The notes under the pieces: model-generated
What the model was told of the DNA's origin: nothing
What the model saw: only the letters and a program-made list of their open reading frames with translations
Database searches by the model: none
Shown here: in pieces, positions 55,997 to 63,997 of the stretch
Position numbering within the stretch: the first letter of the stretch is position 1
Layout of the letters: each line of letters opens with the position of its first letter
Translations under genes and position numbers: made by a program
NCBI RefSeq assembly: GCF_900129545.1
Contig: NZ_FQWB01000001.1
Location: forward strand, 558,001-622,000
Source: Flavobacterium fluvii
GTDB taxonomy: Bacteria > Bacteroidota > Bacteroidia > Flavobacteriales > Flavobacteriaceae
DNA: 64,000 bases
Direction of reading: 5' to 3'

Positions 55997-56383
55997 ATGA
56001 AAAAAATTACCCTAAATCTGATAATAATTTTATTACTACAAAGTTGTAACGAAAACAAAACCATTAAGTATTTAAAACTAAATGACAATCAAACTCTTAA
56101 AAAAGGAGAATGGTTAAGCTCAACAGACTCTTTAGCGGGAATCAGTATTAGGGAAAACAAAATAGCTTTTTTCAAAAAAATGGTATTTAATTCCGAAGAC
56201 ATTTGTGGATTTTCTATTATAGATTCAATACATAAAAATGACAATTCAGAAAAGAAGATTGGGATGTTTTTATTAGTGGTCAAAAACAAAGACACTACAA
56301 AATACAAAATTTTAAAAAGAAGCGAGAAATTGCTTGTAATAGAAAATAAAGGCACAACAGAAACTTATAAATTCTGGAGATAA
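55997..56383 (+). CDS. Small lipoprotein, unknown function
   Basis: A 128-residue protein with a lipoprotein signal, MKKITLNLIIILLLQSCNEN (Cys at 17). The mature domain is beta-rich and Lys-rich (ISIRENKIAFFKKMVF, KIGMFLLVVKNKDTTKYKIL). No family recognised. The gene is richer in A+T than the thioesterase and recA on either side, which may mean recent acquisition or merely relaxed selection. Confidence 0.65.
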   Translation: MKKITLNLIIILLLQSCNENKTIKYLKLNDNQTLKKGEWLSSTDSLAGISIRENKIAFFKKMVFNSEDICGFSIIDSIHKNDNSEKKIGMFLLVVKNKDTTKYKILKRSEKLLVIENKGTTETYKFWR

Positions 56384-56438
56384 AAATGACCACATAAGAA
56401 TAGTGTTTTTTTAATCCAAATTCTCAAAAACATTCCCA

Positions 56439-56468
56439 TTGCTTCTTCCAAAAAAAGAAGTATTTTTA
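56439..56468 (+). promoter_or_regulatory. Putative recA promoter
   Basis: TTG - 19 bp - TATTTTTA, seven of eight bases short of perfect only at the last -7 base (consensus TAnnTTTG). It ends 34 bp before the chosen recA ATG. No SOS box was recognised. Confidence 0.45.
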
Positions 56469-56502
56469 CCAAAGATAAGTACCAAAATAAATGAAAGAAA
56501 AG

Positions 56503-57507
56503 ATGAGTTCAGAAAAAGAAGCCAAATTAAAAGCACTACAACTTACACTTGACAAACTAGATAAAACCTACGGAAAAGGCACCGTGATGAAAATGGGCGA
56601 CAAAGCCATCGAAGAAGTGGAAACTATTTCTTCTGGGTCTTTGGGAATCGATTTGGCCTTGGGAGTTGGTGGTTATCCAAAAGGAAGAGTGATTGAAATA
56701 TACGGTCCAGAATCTTCAGGAAAAACAACCTTGACATTGCACGCCATTGCCGAAGCCCAAAAAGCGGGTGGAATTGCTGCTTTTATTGATGCAGAACACG
56801 CTTTCGACAGAAATTATGCCGAAAAATTAGGAGTAGACATCGAAAACTTGATCATATCGCAACCAGACAACGGGGAACAAGCCTTGGAAATTGCAGAGAA
56901 CTTGATTCGTTCTGGAGCCATTGACATCGTAGTAATTGACTCGGTTGCCGCTTTGACTCCAAAAAGTGAAATCGAAGGTGAAATGGGAGATTCCAAAATG
57001 GGTCTTCATGCTCGTTTGATGTCCCAAGCTTTGAGAAAACTAACCGGAACCATCAGCAAAACGAATTGTACCGTTTTCTTCATCAACCAATTGAGAGAGA
57101 AAATTGGCGTGATGTTCGGAAATCCTGAAACCACGACAGGTGGTAACGCCTTGAAATTTTATGCATCGGTTCGTTTGGATATTCGTCGTTCCACACAAAT
57201 CAAAGATGGCGAAAACGTGCTTGGAAACAGAACCAAAGTTAAAGTGGTTAAAAACAAAGTGGCTCCGCCATTCAAAACTGCCGAATTTGACATCATGTAC
57301 GGTGAAGGAATCTCTAAAACGGGAGAAATCTTGGATTTGGCCGTTGAATTTGAAATCATCAAAAAAGCAGGTTCTTGGTTCAGTTATGGCGAAACCAAAT
57401 TAGGACAAGGTCGTGATGCGGTAAAAGCGTTGATCAAGGACAATCCTGAATTAGCCGACGAATTGGAAGAAAAAATCAAGGCCAAGATTAAAGAAAATAA
57501 TGCTTAA
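56503..57507 (+). CDS. recA: Recombinase RecA
   Basis: ATP-dependent strand-exchange protein and SOS co-protease. The start [20 protein letters not shown] at 56503 fits flavobacterial RecA; an in-frame ATG at 56491 would add MKEK. The 334-residue protein shows [20 protein letters not shown], Walker A in [28 protein letters not shown], Walker B in [14 protein letters not shown], loop L1 around [20 protein letters not shown], loop L2 [21 protein letters not shown] good terminator follows 19 bp after the stop. Confidence 0.96.
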   Translation: MSSEKEAKLKALQLTLDKLDKTYGKGTVMKMGDKAIEEVETISSGSLGIDLALGVGGYPKGRVIEIYGPESSGKTTLTLHAIAEAQKAGGIAAFIDAEHAFDRNYAEKLGVDIENLIISQPDNGEQALEIAENLIRSGAIDIVVIDSVAALTPKSEIEGEMGDSKMGLHARLMSQALRKLTGTISKTNCTVFFINQLREKIGVMFGNPETTTGGNALKFYASVRLDIRRSTQIKDGENVLGNRTKVKVVKNKVAPPFKTAEFDIMYGEGISKTGEILDLAVEFEIIKKAGSWFSYGETKLGQGRDAVKALIKDNPELADELEEKIKAKIKENNA

Positions 57508-57525
57508 TATTTTAAGAAAATTATT

Positions 57526-57558
57526 AAATGCTCGGATATTTATTCGAGCATTTTTTTT
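57526..57558 (+). terminator. Rho-independent terminator after recA
   Basis: Stem AAATGCTCG / CGAGCATTT with a 10-base loop, followed by a run of eight T on the plus strand. Confidence 0.88.
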
Positions 57559-57698
57559 GGTCTAATTTCATTTGGCAACAGTAATTGAAAAATCATTTTT
57601 TGATAATCAATATTTTTTTGGGTAATGACGCAACCTTTTTCATTCATTTTCATCTTATACAAGATGCATCCAAATTATAAACCTAAAATGAAAAAAAA

Positions 57699-58109
57699 AT
57701 GAAAAAAATCGTGTTATTTGTAATTCTAATTACCTCTTTATTAAGCTGTAGTGTCGATAATGACAATACTAGCTATACTTATAGCGTACTGCCAGTTGAA
57801 AGCTATGTTGTGCCTGCCAGTTTTACTTTAGGAGAAACCTATGAAATAAAATTGAAATACCAAAAACCTACTTCTTGTCATATTTATCAAGGAATTTATT
57901 ATGACAAAAACTTGAACACCAGAACGATTGCCATTCAAACTGCCGTACAAAACAATCAGGTTTGTACAGCAGACGTTCCTCCTGTCTCAGAAGTTTCATT
58001 TAACTTTATCGTCAACAATACAGGCTCCTACATCTTTAAATTTTATAAAGGAAAAGATGCCAATGGAGAAGATCTTTTTGAAGAAGTTGAGATTCCGGTA
58101 GTTCAATAA
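57699..58109 (+). CDS. Small lipoprotein, unknown function
   Basis: A 136-residue exported protein with signal MKKIVLFVILITSLLSCSVD (Cys at 17). The mature domain reads as an Ig-like beta-sandwich, with VLPVESYVVPASFTLGETYE, IKLKYQKPTSCHIYQGIYY and FIVNNTGSYIFKFYKGKDAN. Two cysteines in the mature part (near 67 and 89) may pair. No named family recognised. It ends 12 bp before the ECF sigma gene and may be transcribed with it. Confidence 0.7.
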   Translation: MKKIVLFVILITSLLSCSVDNDNTSYTYSVLPVESYVVPASFTLGETYEIKLKYQKPTSCHIYQGIYYDKNLNTRTIAIQTAVQNNQVCTADVPPVSEVSFNFIVNNTGSYIFKFYKGKDANGEDLFEEVEIPVVQ

Positions 58110-58121
58110 AATAAAAAATCT

Positions 58122-58664
58122 GTGGTATTAGAAAAGCTAATTAGCGAATGTCAAAAAAACCAACCCAAAGCTCAAGAACAATTGTATCGATTGTTCGAAA
58201 AAAAGTTTTTTGGGTTGAGTTTGAAATATTCCTCTAGTTATGCTGATGCCCAAGATAATTTTCAAGAAGGATTCTTGATTATATTTCGAAAAATAAATCA
58301 ATACAGCGGAAAAGGTTCTTTTGAAGGCTGGGCAAAAAGAATACTGATTAATAACGCACTCCAAAAATACAAAGGAGTGCGTTTTATGGAAGTAATAAAC
58401 GACAACATTCCCGATGTTGATGTGGAAATAGACGATGAAGCAATATCATTGGACTATTTAATGCAAATCATTCAGGAACTACCCGATCAATATCGAATTG
58501 TTTTTAGTTTATATGTGTTGGATGATTATTCACATCAAGAAATTAGCGAAATGCTCTCCATTTCCACTGGTACAACTAAATCGAATTTGCATAGAGCACG
58601 GCTTATCTTGAAAGAAAAAATCGAAAAAAAAACAGTGACGAATCTAAAAATATCGGCAAAATGA
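58122..58664 (+). CDS. ECF-type RNA polymerase sigma factor
   Basis: A 180-residue sigma-70-family factor with regions 2 and 4 only. Region 2 is around YADAQDNFQEGFLIIFRKIN and GSFEGWAKRILINNALQKY (about 35-88); region 4 is around LPDQYRIVFSLYVLDDYSHQ and EISEMLSISTGTTKSNLHRA (about 118-165). The frame begins at a GTG at 58122 (MVLEKLISECQKNQPKAQEQ), which is plausible because family similarity starts at once. The next gene overlaps its stop by four bases (ATGA), so the two are translationally coupled as sigma and regulator. Confidence 0.9.
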   Translation: MVLEKLISECQKNQPKAQEQLYRLFEKKFFGLSLKYSSSYADAQDNFQEGFLIIFRKINQYSGKGSFEGWAKRILINNALQKYKGVRFMEVINDNIPDVDVEIDDEAISLDYLMQIIQELPDQYRIVFSLYVLDDYSHQEISEMLSISTGTTKSNLHRARLILKEKIEKKTVTNLKISAK

Positions 58665-60094
58665 AAGAGAAAAAAAATATAGACCGATTATTTCAAGAAC
58701 AATTAAGGGACTTTGAGGCGAATCCGGACAATCAAGTTTGGCTCAATATCGAAGCGGAATTAAAGAAGAATAAAAAACGAAAAGTAGTCCCGATATGGTT
58801 TAAATATTCAGGAATAGCTGCCGCATTTTTATTGGGTTTATTCACTTTGAACACGAATCAAACTTTCCATTCGAAAACAGAAAACGGTATTGTTTTTGAT
58901 ACTAAAATTTCCGAAAATTCCTCCAACAAAAAACAAGCATATTATCAAAATAGTTCAAAGAAAGTACAAATTGTTGGCAATTCCAAAGAAAATATCAAGT
59001 ACAAAAAAGAAAAAATTAATACTAATTTTTCAAAATCAGTTGTAAAAGATGAAAAAGAAATCAAGCCTTATAATTCCTCAAATGCCCTTGGTGACAAAAA
59101 AAAGAATCCTAATGATGCTGACGTTTTTCTACCAAAAAATAATTTGTCGGTAAAACAACCGGCAACTAATGAAAGTAATTCTAATTACAACTCATTAAAT
59201 CCCGAGAAAAACAGCGTTTCAAATGCAAATTCTTTAGCGAACGCACCAAATCAAGCCATAGAAAAAAAGAACATCAAAGAGAACGAAGATTCTAAAAAAC
59301 AACCATCAATCAATTCAGAATCGACAAACGAATTAGAAGAAATCTTGAAAGACAAATCGGATCAAAAAAAGGCTGTGGTATCTAATTCTAAAAATAAATG
59401 GCAAATTACTCCCAACGTTGCTCCAGTGTATCTGAATGCAAAGTCAGGCGGTTCCCCTATTGATGACCAACTATCTGATTATGAAAAAAAATCAGATAAT
59501 AGCGTTAGTTTTGGTCTAGGCATACGCTACGCCGTGAGCAATAAAATAGCCATTAGAACTGGAGTCAATAAAGTAGTTCTTGGTTATAACACGAATAATG
59601 TATTGTATTCTACAGGGTTAACCGCCAACAATTTGAAAAATGTTGACTATTTATCAGACAACGTGGTTAAATTTGTAAATCAAGCCAATTATAGTTCATC
59701 CTCAACATTTGAAAAAGAAATACAAAGCACCAATAAAGGTACTTTAAACCAAAAGATGGGCTATTATGAACTGCCAATGGAAGTTTCTTATGCTGTTCTA
59801 GACAAAAAATTTGGAATTAATCTAATTGGTGGGTTCAGCACTTTATTCCTGAATGAGAATACCATTTCATTGGTGTCGCCTCAATCCAATATTGAACTTG
59901 GCGAAGCAAAAAACTTGAATCAAGTCCATTTTAGCACCAATGTAGGTTTAGGGTTTAAGTACCAAATTCTAAAATCATTCCAAATTAATGTCGAACCAAT
60001 GGTTAAATATCAATTGAATACATTTTCAAATAATTCTGGTGACTTTAAACCCTTATTTATTGGATTGTATTCTGGTATCAGTTATGGATTTTAA
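58661..60094 (+). CDS. Anti-sigma-like N-terminus, transmembrane helix and outer-membrane-barrel-like C-terminus
   Basis: A 477-residue protein coupled to the ECF gene. The first ~45 residues (MKEKKNIDRLFQEQLRDFEA, VWLNIEAEL) are charged, cytoplasmic and typical of Bacteroidota anti-sigma partners. One transmembrane helix (about 46-65) follows. Then comes a long Asn/Ser/Lys-rich linker (about 68-245). The C-terminal third has alternating strands like an outer-membrane beta-barrel (SFGLGIRYAVSNKIAIRTGV, GYYELPMEVSYAVLDKKFGI, VGLGFKYQILKSFQINVEP). One chain could thus span the envelope; whether it acts as anti-sigma factor is inferred. Confidence 0.75.
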   Translation: MKEKKNIDRLFQEQLRDFEANPDNQVWLNIEAELKKNKKRKVVPIWFKYSGIAAAFLLGLFTLNTNQTFHSKTENGIVFDTKISENSSNKKQAYYQNSSKKVQIVGNSKENIKYKKEKINTNFSKSVVKDEKEIKPYNSSNALGDKKKNPNDADVFLPKNNLSVKQPATNESNSNYNSLNPEKNSVSNANSLANAPNQAIEKKNIKENEDSKKQPSINSESTNELEEILKDKSDQKKAVVSNSKNKWQITPNVAPVYLNAKSGGSPIDDQLSDYEKKSDNSVSFGLGIRYAVSNKIAIRTGVNKVVLGYNTNNVLYSTGLTANNLKNVDYLSDNVVKFVNQANYSSSSTFEKEIQSTNKGTLNQKMGYYELPMEVSYAVLDKKFGINLIGGFSTLFLNENTISLVSPQSNIELGEAKNLNQVHFSTNVGLGFKYQILKSFQINVEPMVKYQLNTFSNNSGDFKPLFIGLYSGISYGF

Positions 60095-60119
60095 TTTGGA
60101 TTCGAAATGAATTATTAAG

Positions 60120-60866
60120 CTAGTTTTTCTTCTGAAACTCCAACAATTGTGCGTAAATTATTTTCCACGATTGCTCTTTAATACTGTTTTTGTCAGCCAT
60201 TGTTTTTGCTTTCGTTTCAATAAAAGAATGCACTTTAACCCTCATAATGCCGGGACTTCCGCTATGAAAAGTAAAAGAAAAACGTTCCTTGTTGTCTCCA
60301 AAAGTCATTGGAACAATAGGCAATTGGTGTTCGATGGCCAATCGAAATGCGCCGTCCTTGAAATGGTCCAAAAGTATGGATTCATCATCCGGAACGCCGC
60401 CTTCGGGAAAAATACAAATGCTGAGTCCTTGATTGATTCTTTTTTGGGCACGTTCAAAAACACCGTGCTTACTTCTTGAACTTTTCCTGTCCACCAAAAT
60501 ACAGGTGCGCTTGTAGAAAAATCCAAACAAGGGAATTTTAACCAATTCTTTTTTCCCCACAAAAACAAAGGGTTTGTTTATTGTGACAAGCATCAACATA
60601 ATGTCGATCATCGAAGTGTGATTGGCAATAAGCATATAACTTTTGTCTTTGTCCAATTCCTGCTCTTTATCAATTTTATAATAAAATCCCATTCCGAAAA
60701 GAATGATTTTGGCCCAAATTCTAGCCATTTTAAAGAAATAAGGATAACCGCTTTCAGTCAAAATGGACAACACCAAAAAAGGAAGCATAATCAAAATAGG
60801 AACAGCCATTAGGATATAAAACCAAACCCGCCAAAGTACCCAAAAAACAATTTTTATTCCTCTCAT
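60120..60866 (-). CDS. plsC: PlsC-family acyltransferase, third copy
   Basis: Inner-membrane glycerophospholipid acyltransferase of 248 residues. The start is taken at MRGIKIVFWVLWRVWFYILM; the upstream open stretch is unlikely to be coding. An N-terminal hydrophobic region (about 3-32), HX4D in LIANHTSMIDIMLM, FGFFYKRTCILVDRKSSRSK, and ICIFPEGGVPDDES (a variant of the FPEGTRS motif) are present. It is divergent from trpS and not closely related to the tandem pair at 11.5-13.1 kb. A TACTTTTG -7 box almost touches its start codon. Confidence 0.88.
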   Translation of the reverse strand: MRGIKIVFWVLWRVWFYILMAVPILIMLPFLVLSILTESGYPYFFKMARIWAKIILFGMGFYYKIDKEQELDKDKSYMLIANHTSMIDIMLMLVTINKPFVFVGKKELVKIPLFGFFYKRTCILVDRKSSRSKHGVFERAQKRINQGLSICIFPEGGVPDDESILLDHFKDGAFRLAIEHQLPIVPMTFGDNKERFSFTFHSGSPGIMRVKVHSFIETKAKTMADKNSIKEQSWKIIYAQLLEFQKKN

Positions 60867-60871
60867 AAAGC

Positions 60872-60879
60872 CAAAAGTA
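60872..60879 (-). promoter_or_regulatory. Putative -7 box for plsC copy 3, near-leaderless
   Basis: Minus-strand TACTTTTG, exact TAnnTTTG match. Only five bases separate it from the chosen ATG. Confidence 0.4.
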
Positions 60880-60944
60880 AGTAAAACTATGCTATTATTT
60901 ATAAAAGCATTAAATTTGGAAACTTTTAAGAAATTAAAACAATA

Positions 60945-60975
60945 ATCTTTGCGAACTTCGCGGTCAAGAAAAAAA
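60945..60975 (+). repeat. Dispersed intergenic repeat (CTTTGCG type) upstream of trpS
   Basis: ATCTTTGCGAACTTCGCGG then TCAAGAAAAAAA just before the trpS start. It resembles the copies at 285-316 and 55355-55435. Confidence 0.5.
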
Positions 60976-60980
60976 TTATA

Positions 60981-61952
60981 ATGGCAAAAATACTCACCGG
61001 CGTTCAAAGTACAGGAACACCACATTTAGGAAATCTGCTTGGCGCAATCATTCCAGCAATCGAATTATCAAATAATCCAGCAAACGAATCCTTTCTTTTT
61101 ATAGCCGATTTGCATTCGATAACCCAAATAAAAGACGGTAAAACATTAAGACAGAATACTTTTAGCGTGGCAGCTGCTTGGCTTGCTTTTGGTTTAGATA
61201 TCAATCGTGTTACCTTTTACAGACAATCCGACGTGGTTCAAACCGCTGAATTAACATGGTATTTGAGTTGTTTTTTCCCTTTCCAAAGATTGACATTGGC
61301 GCATTCTTTCAAAGACAAATCCGATAGATTGGAAGACGTCAACGCCGGATTATTTTCTTATCCAATGCTGATGGCTGCCGATATTTTATTGTATGACGCA
61401 CAATTTGTTCCTGTGGGAAAAGACCAGTTGCAACATGTGGAAATCACCCGTGACGTGGCTTCTCGTTTCAATCATCAAATGGGTGAAACATTCGTGCTTC
61501 CTGAAGCCAAAATTCAAGAAGACAGTATGCTTATTCCGGGTACCAATGGCGGAAAAATGAGTAAATCGGCCAATAACATCATCAATATTTTCTTGGACGA
61601 CAAAGCCTTGCGCAAACAAGTAATGAGCATTGAAACCGACAGCACTCCATTGGAAGCTCCAAAAAATCCAGATACTTGCAATGCTTTTGCCATCTATTCC
61701 TTGTTGGCCAATGAAGAACAATTGGCACAAATGAGAGCCAATTATTTGGGTGGAAATTACGGTTACGGTCACGCCAAACAAGCCTTGTTTGAACTGATTG
61801 TGGAAAAATTCAAAACCGAAAGAGAGAAATACGATTACTACATCAACAACCTCGAAGAAGTAGATGCTTTATTGAAAAATGGCGCAAAAAAAGCAGCCGT
61901 TCAAGCCGATGGTGTTCTGGCAAGAGTTCGTGAAAAACTAGGATTTGAATAA
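60981..61952 (+). CDS. trpS: Tryptophanyl-tRNA synthetase
   Basis: Class I aminoacyl-tRNA synthetase charging tRNA-Trp, 323 residues. The HIGH-type motif is in GVQSTGTPHLGNLLGAI; the KMSKS motif is in GGKMSKSANNIINIF near residue 193. Other blocks: IADLHSITQI, YLSCFFPFQRLTLAHSFKDK, YPMLMAADILLYDAQFVPVG, and DQLQHVEITRDVASRFN. Intact to the C-terminal end LARVREKLGFE. A second, diverged version of that end lies 228 bp downstream. Confidence 0.96.
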   Translation: MAKILTGVQSTGTPHLGNLLGAIIPAIELSNNPANESFLFIADLHSITQIKDGKTLRQNTFSVAAAWLAFGLDINRVTFYRQSDVVQTAELTWYLSCFFPFQRLTLAHSFKDKSDRLEDVNAGLFSYPMLMAADILLYDAQFVPVGKDQLQHVEITRDVASRFNHQMGETFVLPEAKIQEDSMLIPGTNGGKMSKSANNIINIFLDDKALRKQVMSIETDSTPLEAPKNPDTCNAFAIYSLLANEEQLAQMRANYLGGNYGYGHAKQALFELIVEKFKTEREKYDYYINNLEEVDALLKNGAKKAAVQADGVLARVREKLGFE

Positions 61953-61971
61953 TAAGTTTAAAGTTCCTAAA

Positions 61972-62163
61972 ATGAAAACAGCTCTGATTTTTATAATTTT
62001 AGTTTTAATAATCGGCTATCAGTTTAAAGGTAAAAAATTAATAATCAATATAAAGGACACTTACTTTGTTATGTCTTATTTTACATTGGCAATTTATATT
62101 GCTTATGGAACAATAATAATCCAGATATTACTCTTTATTGTAAAATATTTGAAAAGCAGGTAA
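61972..62163 (+). CDS. Small two-helix membrane protein
   Basis: A 63-residue protein, MKTALIFIILVLIIGYQFKG then KKLIINIKDTYFVMSYFTLA, with hydrophobic helices at about 3-16 and 33-60. The ATG at 61972 is preferred over a TTG at 61945 inside the trpS end. The DTYFVxxxF phrase resembles one in heme-copper oxidase subunit I and in other small Bacteroidota membrane proteins, but the protein is too short to be an oxidase. It is A+T-rich and wedged between trpS and a second trpS-like end. Function unknown. Confidence 0.6.
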   Translation: MKTALIFIILVLIIGYQFKGKKLIINIKDTYFVMSYFTLAIYIAYGTIIIQILLFIVKYLKSR

Positions 62164-62177
62164 TTGTACCCAGTAGT

Positions 62178-62212
62178 TTTTGGCAAGAGTTAGAGAAAAT
62201 TTGGGTTTGAAT
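62178..62212 (+). pseudogene. Second, diverged copy of the trpS 3' end
   Basis: The sequence encodes LARVRENLGLN, aligned codon by codon to the trpS terminus LARVREKLGFE at 61918-61949. Arg and Leu codons differ synonymously (CGT/AGA, CTA/TTG), so the copy is old or from another lineage. Nothing upstream of it resembles trpS. Confidence 0.7.
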
Positions 62213-62310
62213 CTATCTAATTCCTATTATATATTTAAAAAGAATCCTAAAAAAATTGAGAATCTTTCAAACTATAACCATTATAAAAAATCGTTTAAAT
62301 TCCAAAAGTA

Positions 62311-62410
62311 TTGCCCTCATAATTTCAGACGCTTCCAGCGTGACAAACTAAATATAGCGCATTTATTACACATTAATATATTCTTGCTATTTGTCACGCT
62401 GGAAGCGTCT
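62311..62410. repeat. Palindromic repeat element, copy 1 (left of GIY-YIG gene)
   Basis: Starts TTGCCCTCATAATTTC and contains a perfect 21-bp inverted repeat (arms 62327-62347 and 62390-62410, left arm beginning AGACGCTTCCAGCGTGAC) around a 42-base A+T-rich loop. The second copy is at 62758-62872, same orientation. Confidence 0.85.
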
Positions 62411-62423
62411 CTAAATAAAACAA

Positions 62424-62732
62424 CTAAAACAAATCGTTTAAAAAATTCCAATCTGGATTAATCGTATTAATCAATATTTCTTTTTTATCTCGTTTCAAAT
62501 CTTTAATTTCTTTCTCACGAGCAATAGCAAGCTGTATCCAAGTAAAATGTTCATAATAAAGCAAAAATTCAACATTATATCGTGCAGTAAAACTATTTGG
62601 ATTTGTTTTTTCTTTATGTTCTTGCAAACGTCGTTTTAGGTCATTTGTAACACCTGTATATAACACTGTTTTGTTTTTGTTAGTCAATATGTAAACATAA
62701 AAACTGTAAATACCTTCTGTGTATTCTATCAT
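62424..62732 (-). CDS. GIY-YIG nuclease-domain protein
   Basis: A small single-domain GIY-YIG endonuclease-like protein of 102 residues (UPF0213/YhbQ-like). Motifs: YSFYVYILTNKNKTVLYTGV (the GIY and YIG equivalents are VYI and YTG), TNDLKRRLQEHK with the catalytic Arg, FTARYNVEFLLYYEHF with the Tyr, and AIAREKEIKDLKRDKKEILI with the metal-binding Glu. Such stand-alone proteins are common in Flavobacteria. It sits exactly between two directly repeated palindromic elements, suggesting that gene and repeats move or persist together. Confidence 0.87.
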   Translation of the reverse strand: MIEYTEGIYSFYVYILTNKNKTVLYTGVTNDLKRRLQEHKEKTNPNSFTARYNVEFLLYYEHFTWIQLAIAREKEIKDLKRDKKEILINTINPDWNFLNDLF

Positions 62733-62757
62733 AATGTACTCTTAAAATCTATTATTA

Positions 62758-62872
62758 TTGCCCTCATAATTTCAGACGCTTACAGCGTGACAAACTAAGT
62801 AGAGCGCGTTTGTTGCTCATCAATATATTACCAACCTATTTTTTTTTGCTATTTATCTCGCTTGAAGCGTTT
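62758..62872. repeat. Palindromic repeat element, copy 2 (right of GIY-YIG gene)
   Basis: Begins with the same TTGCCCTCATAATTTCAGAC; arms at 62774-62794 (AGACGCTTACAGCGTGAC..) and 62852-62872 pair imperfectly. The first 42 bases differ from copy 1 at only two positions; the loop is longer and more diverged. Confidence 0.85.
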
Positions 62873-62896
62873 CAATTACCTTTTTTTTAAATTCGT

Positions 62897-63997
62897 TTAT
62901 ATCGCCTCAAACAATTTCCCCGGCAAAGGTCGAATCACGCCTTTGAGTTCCATATTCAACAGCATTCCCGAGATTTTATAAATTGGGAAATCACATCGCA
63001 AAGCGATAATATCCATCAATTCTTTTCCGTTTTTTAGGAGATAATCATACACTTTTTGTTCGTCATTTTCGAGCGTGACGAAAAGTTGCTTTTGCACTGG
63101 TTTTGCCTTGCTTTCAATATCCCAATTCAGGATGTAAACCAAATCGGCGGCGCTGGTCAACAGGTTTGCTTTTTGGGTTTTAATCAAGTTGTTGCAACCT
63201 TGGCTGTATTTGTCGGTGGTTCGACCGGGAACGGCAAAAACATCGCGGTTGTAATCATTGGCAATATTGGCCGTGATTAACGAACCGCCTCTTTCGGCAG
63301 ATTCGATAACAATCGTGGCTTCTGAAATTCCTGCAACAATGCGGTTTCTACGAACAAAATTTTCTTTTTCGGGATTGGAGGAACTCCAAAACTCAGTCAT
63401 AAAACCTCCGTTTTGCTCTACTTTGGCCACGTATTTCTTGTGATTTTTGGGATAAATTTGGTTCAAGCCGTGCGCCACGACGCCAATAGTTTGCAAATCG
63501 TGTTCCATCGCCAATTGATGGGCAAAAATATCAACTCCATAAGCAAAACCGCTTATGATTACAGGATCAAGCGGCGCCAAATCTTCAATCAATTTTCGAC
63601 AAAATTCCATTCCGTAAGACGTGATTTGTCGCGTTCCCACAATGCTGATGGTTTTCTTGTTTTTCAAGTCGATATTTCCCGAAGTAAACAACAAAACAGG
63701 CCCATCAATGCAATGTTTCAACCGATCTGGATAATTTTCGTCCTGAAAATAGGCTACGTTGATTTCGTTTGATTTTATGAATTGAAGTTCTTGTTCTGCT
63801 TTTTCGAAAACGGTTTTGTTTTTTAATTTTTGCAATAAAACAGATCCTATTCCATCAATGGCAGCAATTTGGGAAGCTTTGGTCTTGAAAACTTCGGCTG
63901 CGTTTCCGCAATGAGCAATTAGTTTTTTGGCCATAATATCGCCCACGCCTTCCACTTGTTGCAATGCCAATAAATGAAATAAATCTTGGTCTGTCAT
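62897..63997 (-). CDS. dprA: DNA processing protein DprA
   Basis: Binds single-stranded DNA taken up during transformation and loads RecA. The complete 366-residue protein has an N-terminal helix-hairpin-helix region (LLALQQVEGVGDIMAKKLIA), a Rossmann-fold core (about 95-290) with TISIVGTRQITSYGMEFCRK, PVIISGFAYGVDIFAHQLA, NRIVAGISEATIVIESAERG-GSLITANIAND and FAVPGRTTDKYSQGCNNLI, and a C-terminal winged helix (about 310-366; LRCDFPIYKISGMLLNMELK). The start ATG lies three bases from the right edge. Regulators upstream are outside the window. Confidence 0.94.
   Translation of the reverse strand: MTDQDLFHLLALQQVEGVGDIMAKKLIAHCGNAAEVFKTKASQIAAIDGIGSVLLQKLKNKTVFEKAEQELQFIKSNEINVAYFQDENYPDRLKHCIDGPVLLFTSGNIDLKNKKTISIVGTRQITSYGMEFCRKLIEDLAPLDPVIISGFAYGVDIFAHQLAMEHDLQTIGVVAHGLNQIYPKNHKKYVAKVEQNGGFMTEFWSSSNPEKENFVRRNRIVAGISEATIVIESAERGGSLITANIANDYNRDVFAVPGRTTDKYSQGCNNLIKTQKANLLTSAADLVYILNWDIESKAKPVQKQLFVTLENDEQKVYDYLLKNGKELMDIIALRCDFPIYKISGMLLNMELKGVIRPLPGKLFEAI

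Noticed and set aside
56384..56502. Possible SOS (LexA) box before recA
   Set aside because: No palindrome of a recognisable LexA type was found; only a generic TTG-N19-TATTTTTA promoter is supported.
60867..61025. N-terminal extension of the third PlsC
   Set aside because: It overlaps the trpS start and promoter region on the other strand, is Cys/Phe-rich, and the family start MRGIKIVFW lies at 60866.
62180..62461. Open frame starting at a TTG and running through the palindromic repeat
   Set aside because: Its first codons are the second trpS-like end and the rest reads through the repeat and into the antisense of the GIY-YIG gene; no protein-like character.
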